Positions 42,945 to 51,818 are shown, numbered from the stretch's first letter. The stretch: 52,014 bases of DNA from Verrucomicrobiota bacterium (GCA_018970725.1 JAGWVU010000032.1:1-52014); one strand, 5' to 3'. A program made the numbers and translations. Notes: generated by a model from the sequence alone, not told the origin.

Positions 42945-42974
42945 TTGCCCGGAACCCGGTGTTTCGGTGATACT
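42945..42974 (+). promoter_or_regulatory. Candidate promoter for the second DUF1549/1553-DUF1501 pair
   Basis: TTGCCC (42945-42950) and GATACT (42969-42974) are separated by 18 bases and lie about 40 bases before the ATG at 43016. The match is moderate. The same 177-base gap must also serve the divergent isomerase gene. Confidence 0.3.
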
Positions 42975-43015
42975 ACTCCCGGTTGTTTGTTTCGGTTTCC
43001 ACCCTGAGTTCTCCT

Positions 43016-45106
43016 ATGTTTTGCGCTTCCAAACGGTTCGTCACGTCCTTGTGCGTGGTCCTGTTCGCCGCCCTCGGCCTGCCCCGCCTTGAGGCGCGGG
43101 TTTGGACCAGTTCCGACGGCCGGCCTCTCGCGGCCGAGTTCGTCGCGCTCCAAGGTGAAAACGTTCTCCTGAAAATCGCCGGGGGACGCACCGTTCCCGT
43201 GCCGCTTGCCCGGTTGAGCAAGGCCGATCAGGAAGCCGCCGGGCGCTTTGCGATCCTGGGGGACGACACCAACACCATGAAGGCGGCCAAGATGATCGAT
43301 GCCCTGCTGGCGAAAAATCTCGTCAAGGGCGGGATCCGGTCCTTCAACCAGCCGTTGCCGGATGATTTGTTCGCTCGTCGCGTTTACCTCGATATTCTCG
43401 GACGGATCCCGACCCGGGAAGAGTTCCAGGCCTTTGCGGAGAATTCCCGCCCCGACAAGCGCGAAGCCTTGATCGATGAACTCCTGACCGAACCGGGCCG
43501 GGCCTCGCACCTTTTCAATTACTTCGCGGACATGTTCCGCTTGAACGGGAACGCCGACTTCGCGCCCGGTCAGCGGGCCGAGCCCTACATCCAGTGGTGG
43601 AAAGAGCAGATCGCCAAGAACACTCCCTACGACGTGATGTTCCGCGAGATGTTGACGGCCAACGGGAACATCGGGCAGAACGCCGCTTCGGGTTTCCTCC
43701 TGCGCGACGCAGGGATGGAATTCGATGCCTTCTCGAATTTCGGCCAGATCGCGCTCGGCGTGGATATTTCCTGCGCCCAGTGCCACGACCATCCGTTCGC
43801 CGACTGGGTGATGTCGGACTTTTACGAGATGGCCGCCTACTTCGGGAACACCCAACGGACGATGGGGCAATACGCCGTGGCTGATTCCATGAGCATGAAG
43901 AGGGCTTCCATGCCCAATGCCCCGGAAGGCTGGGTCGAATCCTTCCGGAAGTTCGCCCAAGACAAAGGCTTGAATCTGGAAGATCCAGATGCTGCCAGAC
44001 CCTTCAACTTCTATGTGAACAACGCGCTCGGGTGGAACATTGCCGACAATCTGGCCATGGATCACCCGGTGCCAACCACCGTCGGGGAAATCGGTGGTCA
44101 GGTTTTCAAGCCACGCCCCATTGTGGGGGACAAGCCCGGAACCGGTGGAAAGACGCGGCGCGAGGCTCTCGCGGTGTGGTTGACCGCCAAGGACAATCCC
44201 CGCTTCGCCCTGGTCATCGCCAACCGGATGTGGTCCCGCGCCTTCGGTCGGGCCCTCCTCGAACCGGTGAAGGATTTTCCGCTGGATTGGGCCAAGACCG
44301 CCGGTCAACCGGAGGTGGCGGCGTTTGTCGCGGAGCAGATGAAACGCGTGAACTACGACCTCCGCGAGTTCATGCGCATTCTTTACAATACGAAGGCTTA
44401 CCAGACCTACGCGACGGCGAAGGAGCCTTCCCTCACAGAAAATTATCTTTTTCCCGGTCCGGTGCTGCGCCGGATGCGGGCCGAACAGGCTTGGGATTCC
44501 TTCATGCTTCTCGCCCATGGCGAGCAAATCGATGAAATCAAGGGGCGCGACGGTTCGTTCTACAAAGCGCTCCTCAACGTCGACTTCGCCAAGGACAGTT
44601 TCGAGGCGATTTGGGCCAAGTACGAGGCTTTCAAACAGAATCGTGGCCGGGGTTATGGCACCACGCTTGTTCTGGCCTCCGAGTCCGGAGCGCTTTCCGG
44701 CGTGGAACCGGACGTGCCAAAACTGGGGAACCTCGAACTCATCCGGGCCTCGGAAATGGTGCAACCGGCTCCGGGGGCCTCGTTGGTCGATACCTTCGGC
44801 CAGTCCGACCGCCTCATCACGGATCAGCACACCTATGACGGTTCCGTTCCACAAGTGTTGGCCCTCATGAATGGAGGCATCACCGAACGGCTCACCGGGC
44901 CGGCTTCCAAGGTGGTCGAGGATCTCAAGTCCCTCGATGCCGAGGAGGACAAGGTGCGCGGTGTCTTTTTCACCATCTTGTCCCGGTTCCCCACGGACGA
45001 GGAACAGGTCATGGGCGTGGAGCTGCTCGGGTCCTACGGGGACGACGGGATTCGCGATCTGGCCTGGGCCTTGATCAACAGCCCCGAGTTCCTCTTCATC
45101 CAGTAA
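43016..45106 (+). CDS. Secreted SHD1-DUF1549-DUF1553 protein
   Basis: The product is 696 residues from the ATG at 43016, which opens a signal peptide (about 1-27); an earlier TTG in frame is less likely. An SHD1 domain follows (about 28-80), with ARVWTSSDGRPL, then VPLARLSKADQEAAG. DUF1549 is at about 95-300 with SCAQCHDHPFADW, and DUF1553 at about 370-670. Unlike the protein encoded at 11559, there is no N-terminal heme-binding domain, so SHD1 occupies the same place. Proteins of this sort are thought to act outside the cytoplasm in polysaccharide use, without a proven reaction. The DUF1501 gene follows 35 bases later. Confidence 0.87.
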   Translation: MFCASKRFVTSLCVVLFAALGLPRLEARVWTSSDGRPLAAEFVALQGENVLLKIAGGRTVPVPLARLSKADQEAAGRFAILGDDTNTMKAAKMIDALLAKNLVKGGIRSFNQPLPDDLFARRVYLDILGRIPTREEFQAFAENSRPDKREALIDELLTEPGRASHLFNYFADMFRLNGNADFAPGQRAEPYIQWWKEQIAKNTPYDVMFREMLTANGNIGQNAASGFLLRDAGMEFDAFSNFGQIALGVDISCAQCHDHPFADWVMSDFYEMAAYFGNTQRTMGQYAVADSMSMKRASMPNAPEGWVESFRKFAQDKGLNLEDPDAARPFNFYVNNALGWNIADNLAMDHPVPTTVGEIGGQVFKPRPIVGDKPGTGGKTRREALAVWLTAKDNPRFALVIANRMWSRAFGRALLEPVKDFPLDWAKTAGQPEVAAFVAEQMKRVNYDLREFMRILYNTKAYQTYATAKEPSLTENYLFPGPVLRRMRAEQAWDSFMLLAHGEQIDEIKGRDGSFYKALLNVDFAKDSFEAIWAKYEAFKQNRGRGYGTTLVLASESGALSGVEPDVPKLGNLELIRASEMVQPAPGASLVDTFGQSDRLITDQHTYDGSVPQVLALMNGGITERLTGPASKVVEDLKSLDAEEDKVRGVFFTILSRFPTDEEQVMGVELLGSYGDDGIRDLAWALINSPEFLFIQ

Positions 45107-45141
45107 ACCGTTCCGACTCCCCCCTTTCACCCGTCATCATC

Positions 45142-46401
45142 ATGCACCTTGTCGAACTTGCCTCCCGGGATGCCTCCAGCCGCCGCCATTTCATGCGGCA
45201 CGCGGCCCTGTTTTCACTCGGGGTGGGTCTTTCCTACACGCCCTTGGCCCAAGCCCAAGCTTCTCCGAAAAAGGCGAAGGCCCTGATCTATATCTTCAAC
45301 CGCGGAGGCATGAGCCATCTGGATTCCTTTGATCCCAAGGACGGGGAATCGCTGATGGGCAAGACCACGGCCATCTCCACCAACGTGGCGGGCATCCGTT
45401 TCGGCGACAAGTTCACGGGGTTGGCCAAGCACGCCGACAAGCTCGCCGTCATCAACGGTATGAGTTCCTTCAACGCGGAGCACGAGCGGGGTGCGTATCA
45501 GATGCGCACCGGTTACAATCGGCTCGGCACCATCCAACACCCCACCGTGGGACCGTTCGCGGAGCGCCTTCTCGGCAAGCCGGGTGATCAGATCCTCCCG
45601 GCTTCCGTGCTGGTTGGCGAGAGCACTTCAAATGCCGGGTATCTCGATCCGAAATTCAGCCCCCTGCCCATCGCCGATCCATCCGGCGGTGTCCCCAACA
45701 CCGCGTTGTTGACCGAGACCGACCGTTTCGACAAGCGGATGTCGATCGCCAGCAAGCTCGGCCAGCAATTCCTCGCCAAATACAATTACGGGGGCCCGAA
45801 ATCGTATGTCGAATACTACGATCAGGCCACCAAGCTCCTCCGCAGCGACGAACTCTCCGCGTTCGACCTCACCTCCGAAACCAACCGGGAGACCTACGGC
45901 ATGACCAGGGTTGGGCAGGGCTGTCTGCTGGCACGGCGACTCGTCGAAAATGGCGTCCGGGTCATCGAGATCATCAATGACGGTTGGGATATGCATACGA
46001 ATGTCGATCAGGGCTTCGGTGAGAAAGGTCCTCAACTCGACCAAGCGGTCGCCGCCCTCTTGGACGATCTCAAGGCCAAGGGGCTTTTGGACTCGACTCT
46101 GGTGGCCGTGGCTTCCGAGTTCGGGCGCACCCCGGAAATCAATTTCAACGGCGGGCGCGATCACCATTCCATTGCCTTTTCCACGCTCCTGGCGGGAGGC
46201 GGAATCAAAGGCGGACAGGTCTGGGGAAAAACGGACAAACAGGGCAAAAAAGTCGTCGAAGGCAAGGTCATGCCCGAGGACTGGGTTGCGACCATCGGCT
46301 ATGGCCTCGGGATCAACCTCGAGGAAACGATCTTCGCGCCCAACGGCCGACCCTTCACCTTCTCCGACAAGGGCAAGCCCGTCACCCAGCTCTTCGCCTG
46401 A
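45142..46401 (+). CDS. DUF1501 protein, Tat-exported
   Basis: The 419-residue protein has a twin-arginine signal (SRRHFMRH at about residues 13-20) and a hydrophobic stretch up to AQA near 36. The DUF1501 core has YIFNRGGMSHLDSFDP near 51-66, INDGWDMHTN near 276 and SEFGRTPEINFNGGRDHH near 325-342, with candidate metal ligands His and Asp. It is the second DUF1501 of the window and probably works with the SHD1-DUF1549/1553 product encoded 35 bases upstream. Apart from those shared motifs, the protein differs clearly from the one at 13859, so the two pairs look like separate paralogues rather than a recent duplication. Function unproven. Confidence 0.9.
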   Translation: MHLVELASRDASSRRHFMRHAALFSLGVGLSYTPLAQAQASPKKAKALIYIFNRGGMSHLDSFDPKDGESLMGKTTAISTNVAGIRFGDKFTGLAKHADKLAVINGMSSFNAEHERGAYQMRTGYNRLGTIQHPTVGPFAERLLGKPGDQILPASVLVGESTSNAGYLDPKFSPLPIADPSGGVPNTALLTETDRFDKRMSIASKLGQQFLAKYNYGGPKSYVEYYDQATKLLRSDELSAFDLTSETNRETYGMTRVGQGCLLARRLVENGVRVIEIINDGWDMHTNVDQGFGEKGPQLDQAVAALLDDLKAKGLLDSTLVAVASEFGRTPEINFNGGRDHHSIAFSTLLAGGGIKGGQVWGKTDKQGKKVVEGKVMPEDWVATIGYGLGINLEETIFAPNGRPFTFSDKGKPVTQLFA

Positions 46402-46453
46402 GGCTCACCGGACGGGCGCGCCCGCTCCCGCGCGAAGAAGTCCGTCCAGCCGC

Positions 46454-46481
46454 TTGCGTTCCTTCAGGGATGGTTTAGGAT
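46454..46481 (+). promoter_or_regulatory. Candidate promoter of the tRNA gene
   Basis: TTGCGT (46454-46459) and TAGGAT (46476-46481) are 16 bases apart, and transcription would start about 22 bases before the tRNA. A moderate match only. Confidence 0.3.
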
Positions 46482-46509
46482 CCTCCCTCTTTCTCGAGAG
46501 GGGGTCAAA

Positions 46510-46581
46510 GCGCGGTTAGCTCAGCGGTAGAGCACTTCGTTCACACCGAAGGGGTCACTGGTTCGAACCCAGTATCGCGCA
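46510..46581 (+). tRNA. tRNA-Val (anticodon CAC)
   Basis: The 72-base cloverleaf is complete. The acceptor stem pairs GCGCGGT with ATCGCGC (one G-T pair); the D stem pairs GCTC with GAGC. The anticodon stem CTTCG/CGAAG encloses the loop TTCACAC, giving anticodon CAC for the valine codon GTG. The variable loop is five bases and the T arm is ACTGG-TTCGAAC-CCAGT. The discriminator base is A, and the CCA end is not encoded, as ATCC follows. No integrase gene or repeated tRNA end was found on the downstream side. Confidence 0.95.
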
Positions 46582-46761
46582 TCCTCAAATCCCGGAAGCC
46601 TTCATGGTCCGAGCCGCTAGGGGCGGCAAAGTCTTGCCGCGATTGCTATCGTTGGCTCGGGCGCACCGCCGTCCAAGGATCGATTCTTCGGCCCTTCGTC
46701 CAGCCTAGGCCCTGCCCCGCAGTCCGCGCACCGGGCCTAAGTGAGCAATCGTTAATAAATA

Positions 46762-46789
46762 TTGACAATCCTGAAATCAAAATTATCCA
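46762..46789 (+). promoter_or_regulatory. Probable promoter of the pilus-like operon
   Basis: A perfect TTGACA (46762-46767) is followed after 16 bases by TATCCA (46784-46789) within an AT-rich segment. Transcription would begin near 46796, which leaves the ATG at 46794 without a leader and favours translation from the ATG at 46866. Between the tRNA end (46581) and this ATG I see no other gene. Confidence 0.5.
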
Positions 46790-46865
46790 GTAAATGGGTA
46801 TTTCGCCCCCTCCGTCTCTCCCTTCAGGGGTGGTTGTCGGCGGGGAAGCAGGGCCCAACTCACTC

Positions 46866-47921
46866 ATGGAAGATTTCAGTGATCATTCTCCGCTTGGGCA
46901 TCGGATGCTGCATCTTTCGCAGGAACCGTCGGTCAGTGACTTCTATGTCACGCCTTGGGAGCCTCTTTGCTACAAAAGCAACGGTCGTCTCGTTTTTGAT
47001 TCCTTTGTCTATCAACCTCGGTCTCAGTTGACCTTCGGTCCGGGGTGTGAGGATTATGCCATGTCGGTCGGAGGGCGTCGTTTCCGGGTGAGTCGGATGA
47101 TGACCCAGGGGCGTGCGCGCTGGGTGATGCGTCTGCTGCCGGAGTCGATCCCCGATATCGAGAAGATCATGGTGCCTCCGGCGGCGGTGAAGGCGTTTCT
47201 CGAGGCGAAGAATGGTCTGTTTCTCGTCTGTGGGGCCACTGGAAGCGGAAAGTCTACGACGATTGCCTCTCTGGTGAAGGCCCGTGCCTCGCGTCGGCAG
47301 GAGCACGTGATTACCTTCGAGAACCCGATCGAATATATCTATCCGGGCGGGATGCCGTCGTTGGTGTCGCAGCGGGAGATGGGTTCGGATGAATTTGACT
47401 TTGTGTCGTCATTGCGAGCTGCGTTGCGGCAGGCTCCTGATGTCATTGTGGTGGGTGAAATTCGCGATGGGCAGACGGCGGAAATTGCCCTTCAGGCGGC
47501 GGAGACTGGGCACGTGGTTGTGGCTACATTGCACACCTCTTCAGCGGCTCAGACGGTGCAGCGTTTCTTGAAGTTGATTCCCTCGGAGCGCGTCGAGACT
47601 GCCATGATGTCGTTCGCTGACTCCCTCAGGGCGATCTTGTGTCAGCGGTTGCTTCTTGATGAGTCCAAGGGGAAGCGGTTTCCGATTCACGAGTTGCTTC
47701 TGCAGTATGACTCGGTGTGTGCCATGATTCGTCGCGGGGAGTTCAAGAAGCTTGATCAGGAGTTGGAGGTCGGGCAGGCCCGGGGCATGTTCAGTTTTGA
47801 TCATAGTATAGAGGGGCGTGTGGCTCAAGGGTGGCGTCCTCCTCTTGGGTCGCGTGCTACCGGTTTCTCCGCTCTCGAGGTTCGTGATTATCTGGAGCGT
47901 GAGTCCATTCTGGCGGGTTAA
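46866..47921 (+). CDS. PilT-like type IV pilus retraction ATPase
   Basis: The 351-residue hexameric ATPase is typical of PilT in length and motif order. An N-terminal SVSDFYVTPWEPLCYKSNGRL (about residues 22-42) corresponds to PilT's ASDLHL region. Walker A GATGSGKS is at 123-130, the Asp-box-like ITFENPIEY at 149-157, Walker B (DVIVVGEIRD) at 192-201, the His box ETGHVVVATLHT at 213-224, and a retraction-like CAMIRRGEF motif late. The usual EDP of the Asp box is ENP here. The start at 46866 fits the family and the likely promoter; an ATG at 46794 would add 24 residues. It probably drives pilus retraction or assembly. It opens the operon; no PilB-type assembly ATPase is seen. Confidence 0.88.
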   Translation: MEDFSDHSPLGHRMLHLSQEPSVSDFYVTPWEPLCYKSNGRLVFDSFVYQPRSQLTFGPGCEDYAMSVGGRRFRVSRMMTQGRARWVMRLLPESIPDIEKIMVPPAAVKAFLEAKNGLFLVCGATGSGKSTTIASLVKARASRRQEHVITFENPIEYIYPGGMPSLVSQREMGSDEFDFVSSLRAALRQAPDVIVVGEIRDGQTAEIALQAAETGHVVVATLHTSSAAQTVQRFLKLIPSERVETAMMSFADSLRAILCQRLLLDESKGKRFPIHELLLQYDSVCAMIRRGEFKKLDQELEVGQARGMFSFDHSIEGRVAQGWRPPLGSRATGFSALEVRDYLERESILAG

Positions 47922-47927
47922 GGTGGT

Positions 47928-48794
47928 ATGAATAGCGATGCATTGAGGCAAGTTCTGACCTTTCAGGCGTTTCGGCCGGAGCCGGACGATCCGTCCACTG
48001 TGCTGCCGCAGCGGATGGCTGGAAAAAGGTTTCTTTGTTTGAGTATCAGTAAAAACCGGGTCACGTGGCGGGGGGTGGATCGGAAGGGGCGGCTGGTCTC
48101 GGTGGGGCAGGCGGAGGGGGAGTTTCAGGAAATTCTAACGCAGAATGCGGAGGACTGGATGGGGCTGTGTGAGGCCGGGTGGGTGAATGTTTCCATCAAC
48201 AATCGTTTTGTGATAACGCTTGAGTCCAATCTTTCGAGGAAGCCGGGTAGTGAAGCCTTGCTCCGGACGAATCCGAGGGCTGTCGTGGGGGCGAAGTATG
48301 ATCGCTCCAAGCGCTATGCGGTCTATCACAATCCGGAGACAAGTGCGAGTCTCCTGCTTTCGTGTGAGGATTCGCTGATTCGTTCCGTTGAGGATGCCCT
48401 AGCTGCTTCTGGGTTCAGGGTGCTGCGTGTAACCTGTGGTCTTTTTGCGATGGTTGAGGATTACCTTCGCCGCCAGCATCAGGTCGGGGGGACGAAGCGC
48501 GATTTCGTGCTCATTGCATGCTGTGAAGGGTCCGCCTGTGTGTTGTCTCAGAAAAAGGGGCAGTGGAGCGAGTTGCGTGCCCGGGGCGGCTTTTTCACGG
48601 GCGCGGACACCGAGCCGGTGATGGCCATTTCGGCTCCTCTCATCAACGGTTCCGGCCCCGGTGTTCCCATTGTGCTCCTGCATGAGCATTCCGGCACTGC
48701 GCTGGCAAGCGCCCTGTATACAAGGCTTGAGCCCCACGGGGCGGTCGATGTCACCCAGTCTGATCATCTTTGGATGGTGTTAACCCAGAATTAG
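47928..48794 (+). CDS. PilM/GspL-like actin-fold protein (tentative)
   Basis: The 288-residue protein has no signal peptide or membrane helix. Two halves show alternating strands and helices. Phrases such as KRFLCLSISKNRVTWRGV (about residues 33-50) and SCEDSLIRSVEDALAASGFRVLRV (about 144-167) resemble the ASKHA (actin-like ATPase) fold of PilM and the cytoplasmic part of GspL. The nucleotide-binding residues of PilM are not clear, so it may not bind ATP. By position it should be the cytoplasmic ring component linked to the following PilN-like protein. Seven bases after the PilT gene, with GGTGG upstream. Family call is from position and fold pattern only. Confidence 0.5.
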   Translation: MNSDALRQVLTFQAFRPEPDDPSTVLPQRMAGKRFLCLSISKNRVTWRGVDRKGRLVSVGQAEGEFQEILTQNAEDWMGLCEAGWVNVSINNRFVITLESNLSRKPGSEALLRTNPRAVVGAKYDRSKRYAVYHNPETSASLLLSCEDSLIRSVEDALAASGFRVLRVTCGLFAMVEDYLRRQHQVGGTKRDFVLIACCEGSACVLSQKKGQWSELRARGGFFTGADTEPVMAISAPLINGSGPGVPIVLLHEHSGTALASALYTRLEPHGAVDVTQSDHLWMVLTQN

Positions 48795-48795
48795 A

Positions 48796-49383
48796 ATGGC
48801 TGCCGAACTTTACGTTTGTCATGATCTGAAGAGTCCCCGGGGTGAGGTTTCCCAGGGGCTTCCGCCTGTCTATCGTCTTGTGCCGATCGGCTTTTATCTC
48901 GCCCTAGTTGGAAGTACATTCGCCATGTGCTGGTTCGAGATGGAGCGCAGGAAGGCTGTGCTCGAGGCCTTGTCTTATTCCACACAGGCAGCGACCTATC
49001 AGGCTGAGACGGCGCGGATCGGCGGGGATCGGGGGAGGATTGATGCTCTGGTCATCCGGGCTACGGGCGTGGCCAAGTGGCTCGAGGGGGCTGTCGGTCT
49101 TCAGCCGATTTGCGTGGCGGTGAGTCGTGGTGCCGGAAAGCATGCGAATATCATTGACCTTTCCCTGACCAGGAACTCGGAGTTGCCCGAGCAGGTCAAG
49201 TTGGAGCTCAGGATGAGCAACGCAAACAGCGAGGTCATGGATGCCACGCTGCAGGGGATCCGCGATCTCGGGGTGAGGGCTTACTCGGCCCAGCAGAGCA
49301 CGGAGCTCGATCAGTTGGACTACAAGGCCACTCTCGTTTGGCAGAAGTCTAGCGGGCAAGGGCGCCAGAGTGGGGAGAATTAA
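48796..49383 (+). CDS. PilN-like inner-membrane protein
   Basis: This 195-residue protein has a short cytoplasmic N-terminus, one membrane helix (about residues 28-46, PIGFYLALVGSTFAMCWF), then a coiled-coil-like region and a small alpha/beta domain. That is the topology of PilN and of GspL/M fragments in type IV pili and type II secretion. Sequence similarity to known PilN is weak. The ATG follows the previous stop by one base, so the two are coupled. The N-terminal segment before the helix would contact the PilM-like protein. Evidence is topology and gene order. Confidence 0.5.
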   Translation: MAAELYVCHDLKSPRGEVSQGLPPVYRLVPIGFYLALVGSTFAMCWFEMERRKAVLEALSYSTQAATYQAETARIGGDRGRIDALVIRATGVAKWLEGAVGLQPICVAVSRGAGKHANIIDLSLTRNSELPEQVKLELRMSNANSEVMDATLQGIRDLGVRAYSAQQSTELDQLDYKATLVWQKSSGQGRQSGEN

Positions 49384-49395
49384 CGTGTCTGTGTC

Positions 49396-49935
49396 ATGAA
49401 AGATCAGCAATTGGCTTGTGTTATTCTTCTCCTCATCATCGGGGGCTTTCTCTATGGGGCGCAGACTTTCCAGCAGAGGGCCGCGGCGCAGCGGAGGGAG
49501 GCGGATACGGCCAGGGAGACAATGGATGCCGCCCAGATGAGCTTTGTGGCCGCCAAGCGGGGGCTTGACCAGCTCAAGACTTCCACCGGTGGGCTTCGCG
49601 AGTTCCTGGAGAAGTGGGAACCCTTCCTGCGCTCCACCCAGAGCGCCCAAGCCACGGAGCAGCGTGTCGTGGATCTGGTCAAGCAGTCGGATATTTTCAC
49701 GGAGTCACAAAGGTTTGAATTGATGGAACGCCGGGGTGATGCTGTGCTCACCGGGTGCCTTCGTGCGCACATCGTCGTCAAGGATGAATACGTCAAGGTG
49801 ATCAACTGGCTCGGCAACCTCGAGGAGTCGATTCCCACATCGCGGTTGACCAGCTGTGTTTTGCGTCGGGCCGAGTCCGGTAGCGACGTCCACCTCGAAC
49901 TGGTTGTTGATCTGCCAATCCTTCCCTCCATCTGA
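49396..49935 (+). CDS. PilO-like inner-membrane protein
   Basis: The 179-residue protein has an N-terminal membrane helix (about residues 7-22), a helical coiled-coil stalk (about 25-95), and a C-terminal ferredoxin-like domain with AHIVVKDEYVKVINWLGNLEESIP near 125-148. This is the layout of PilO and GspM. It sits directly after the PilN-like gene, as pilO follows pilN in canonical loci. In Akkermansia the well-studied pilus-locus protein Amuc_1100 has a similar arrangement, and this may be its counterpart; that link is a hypothesis from topology and gene order, not from an alignment. Confidence 0.5.
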   Translation: MKDQQLACVILLLIIGGFLYGAQTFQQRAAAQRREADTARETMDAAQMSFVAAKRGLDQLKTSTGGLREFLEKWEPFLRSTQSAQATEQRVVDLVKQSDIFTESQRFELMERRGDAVLTGCLRAHIVVKDEYVKVINWLGNLEESIPTSRLTSCVLRRAESGSDVHLELVVDLPILPSI

Positions 49936-49944
49936 CCCATCCGG

Positions 49945-50568
49945 ATGCACCCTTCCCCCGCCAGCCCGATCTCACTTGCCGCCTTGGCAGTGGTTGCCGC
50001 CTTGATTCTTCCTGTCCGGTCCGAGGAAGCGGGCCAGACGGCGGCTGATGTCGGCATTCTCCCGACCTACAAGAAGGGGGTTCTCGTCGAGCAGGATGAA
50101 AGGAATCCCTATGCTGTGCTCGCGGCCCCGAAGCAGCAGGTCGTTGCCACCGGTGTGGAGGGGGCCAAGCTGACCGCCATCCTCGAAGCGCTTCCTGTTT
50201 CAGGTGTGGCCAAGGGCGCGGAGGGGAAGGTAAGCGCCATCCTGCTTGGGGATCTCCGGTTGGAAGAGGGGCAGGCGGTTCCGCATTTGCTTGAGGGCCA
50301 GACCGACGAACTTGTGGTCCAGATGATTTCCCCGGATGAAGTGGTCATCGCCTGGCGTTTGGAGGCGGGTCGGTCTGTGTCCCAGCCCCGGGTTTTGCGG
50401 AAAAAGATCGACTTGAGCCCAAGGGTCCAGGCCTATCTCCCCGGTCAGATCGGGCTCGAAGCCACGAAGAATGCCGGGACTAGAAAGTCGACCGTCATTA
50501 TCAAAGGCAAGTCGGTGGTTCCCGAAAAGATCGTCCCAACCTCCGGTTTGCCCGCGCCCAGCCCATAG
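49945..50568 (+). CDS. PilP/GspC-like exported protein (tentative)
   Basis: The 207-residue product has a signal peptide or N-terminal anchor (about residues 8-26) and then a beta-rich region. KLTAILEALPVSGVAKGAEGKVSAILLGD (about residues 71-99) and the following EEGQAVPHLLEGQTDELVVQMISPDEVVI resemble the HR domain of PilP or GspC, in which small strands pair with the secretin. The C-terminus after about residue 165 is Lys/Ser-rich. By position it fits PilP, which links the inner-membrane PilNO complex to the outer-membrane secretin. No secretin gene is in the window. Family call tentative. Confidence 0.42.
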   Translation: MHPSPASPISLAALAVVAALILPVRSEEAGQTAADVGILPTYKKGVLVEQDERNPYAVLAAPKQQVVATGVEGAKLTAILEALPVSGVAKGAEGKVSAILLGDLRLEEGQAVPHLLEGQTDELVVQMISPDEVVIAWRLEAGRSVSQPRVLRKKIDLSPRVQAYLPGQIGLEATKNAGTRKSTVIIKGKSVVPEKIVPTSGLPAPSP

Positions 50569-50591
50569 GCACTCCGTAGCGCTCTGCCATC

Positions 50592-51818
50592 ATGCTCAAG
50601 AAAGTCAAGCTCACCAATATCCAGAATCGGCAGAAAGCCGAGGTAGTCGTCGACACAGTGGCGGACGATCGCGCCTTGGTTGGTGCTGGCCAGATGGCTA
50701 ACGAGCTGGCGGAGGTTTCTAGTATCAGCGGGCTTGATGAGACTATCCAGCGGCTGACGATGGGTGGCCCTTCGATGAATGACCGCGTGGGCTTCTTCAA
50801 TGGCCTCGCCAAGTGCTTCGAGAGGAACGTGCCGACCATCAAGGCTTTCCAGCTGCAGGTGAATCGGGTCAAGTCCCCACGCTACCGGGGAGCCATCGCG
50901 GACATTTGCAGTGACTTGAAGTCCGGGGACCGGATCAGTGACGCGATGGGGAAGAATCCGGACCTTTTTACTCCGGACATGATCGCGCTCATCAGGGCGG
51001 GTGAGGAGGCGGGTCAGCTCCCGGTGGTGCTTCGGCGGGTCGGGAACAGCCAGAAGAAGGCGTTGACCATCATGCGCAAGTTGAAAGCGGGGATGATTTA
51101 CCCGGCGATCGTTCTCGTGATCGGCGTGGCGGTGGTCATCACCATGAGCTTCACGCTGATTCCCGCCATGGTGAAGCTTTATTCTTCCCTAGGCTCCAAG
51201 TTGCCCTTCGCCACTACAATGCTCATGAAGCTGTCCGACACCTTGGTAAAGTATCCTTGGACGGCACTGATTCCTTTCGCCGCCCTCTTTTATTTATTCA
51301 AGAAGTGGGGCAAGATCATGGCGGTGCCGTCGGTGCAGCGCTTCATGATTGGAATTCCGGTGGTGGGTGACCTGATCAGGAAGTCCGCTGCGGCCACCAG
51401 TTTCCGGTGTTTAGCCCTGCTGGTGGATGCCAACGTGCGGATCAAGACGGCGCTTGAAATCACCGCAGATAGTTCCAAGCATGTTTTCTACAAGGAGTTC
51501 TTCACCCGCGTGAACAGTCACCTCACGGTCGGAAGGACCATGGCCGAAAGCTTTCTTCTGGAGTCCCATTGGCTGGGCCAGGACGGGCGGACGATCTGCG
51601 GGGTGATGGACCTGGCAGGTGAGACCGGTTCAGGCGCGGAGCCATTGAACGAGATCGCGGACGATTACGAGGAGGAGTTGGATCTGATGGCCAGTCAGAT
51701 CGACAAGCTGATTGAGCCGGTGACCATTCTTGTCTTGGGTACACTGGTTGGTTTTCTCATTTATGCGATTTATTCTCCCATATTTTCTCTCGGAGACGCG
51801 CTGCTCACCAAGAAGTAA
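50592..51818 (+). CDS. PilC/GspF-type inner-membrane platform protein
   Basis: The 408-residue protein matches the type II secretion F/PilC family. Two GspF domains (about residues 60-185 and 265-395) are separated and followed by membrane helices near 173-196, 222-240 and 378-395. Conserved stretches include FFNGLAKCFERNVPTIKAFQL, ALIRAGEEAGQLPVVLRRVG and LIEPVTILVLGTLVGFLIYAI. It forms the platform on which pilin subunits are assembled, acting with the ATPase of the system. It closes the six-gene run, with the PilP-like gene 23 bases upstream. The start at ATG 50592 lacks a strong ribosome site but the upstream gap is short. Confidence 0.9.
   Translation: MLKKVKLTNIQNRQKAEVVVDTVADDRALVGAGQMANELAEVSSISGLDETIQRLTMGGPSMNDRVGFFNGLAKCFERNVPTIKAFQLQVNRVKSPRYRGAIADICSDLKSGDRISDAMGKNPDLFTPDMIALIRAGEEAGQLPVVLRRVGNSQKKALTIMRKLKAGMIYPAIVLVIGVAVVITMSFTLIPAMVKLYSSLGSKLPFATTMLMKLSDTLVKYPWTALIPFAALFYLFKKWGKIMAVPSVQRFMIGIPVVGDLIRKSAAATSFRCLALLVDANVRIKTALEITADSSKHVFYKEFFTRVNSHLTVGRTMAESFLLESHWLGQDGRTICGVMDLAGETGSGAEPLNEIADDYEEELDLMASQIDKLIEPVTILVLGTLVGFLIYAIYSPIFSLGDALLTKK

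Noticed and set aside
42884-45130. Minus-strand open frame of 748 codons
   Set aside because: Antisense to the SHD1-DUF1549/1553 gene, with low-complexity composition and no recognisable fold.
46485-46502. Hairpin CCCTCT/AGAGGG before the tRNA as a terminator
   Set aside because: No T run follows and it lies between the likely promoter and the tRNA, so termination is unlikely.
46510-46581. tRNA-Val as an attachment site of an island
   Set aside because: No integrase, no direct repeat of the tRNA end and no phage genes were found in the window; kept only as a weak hint.
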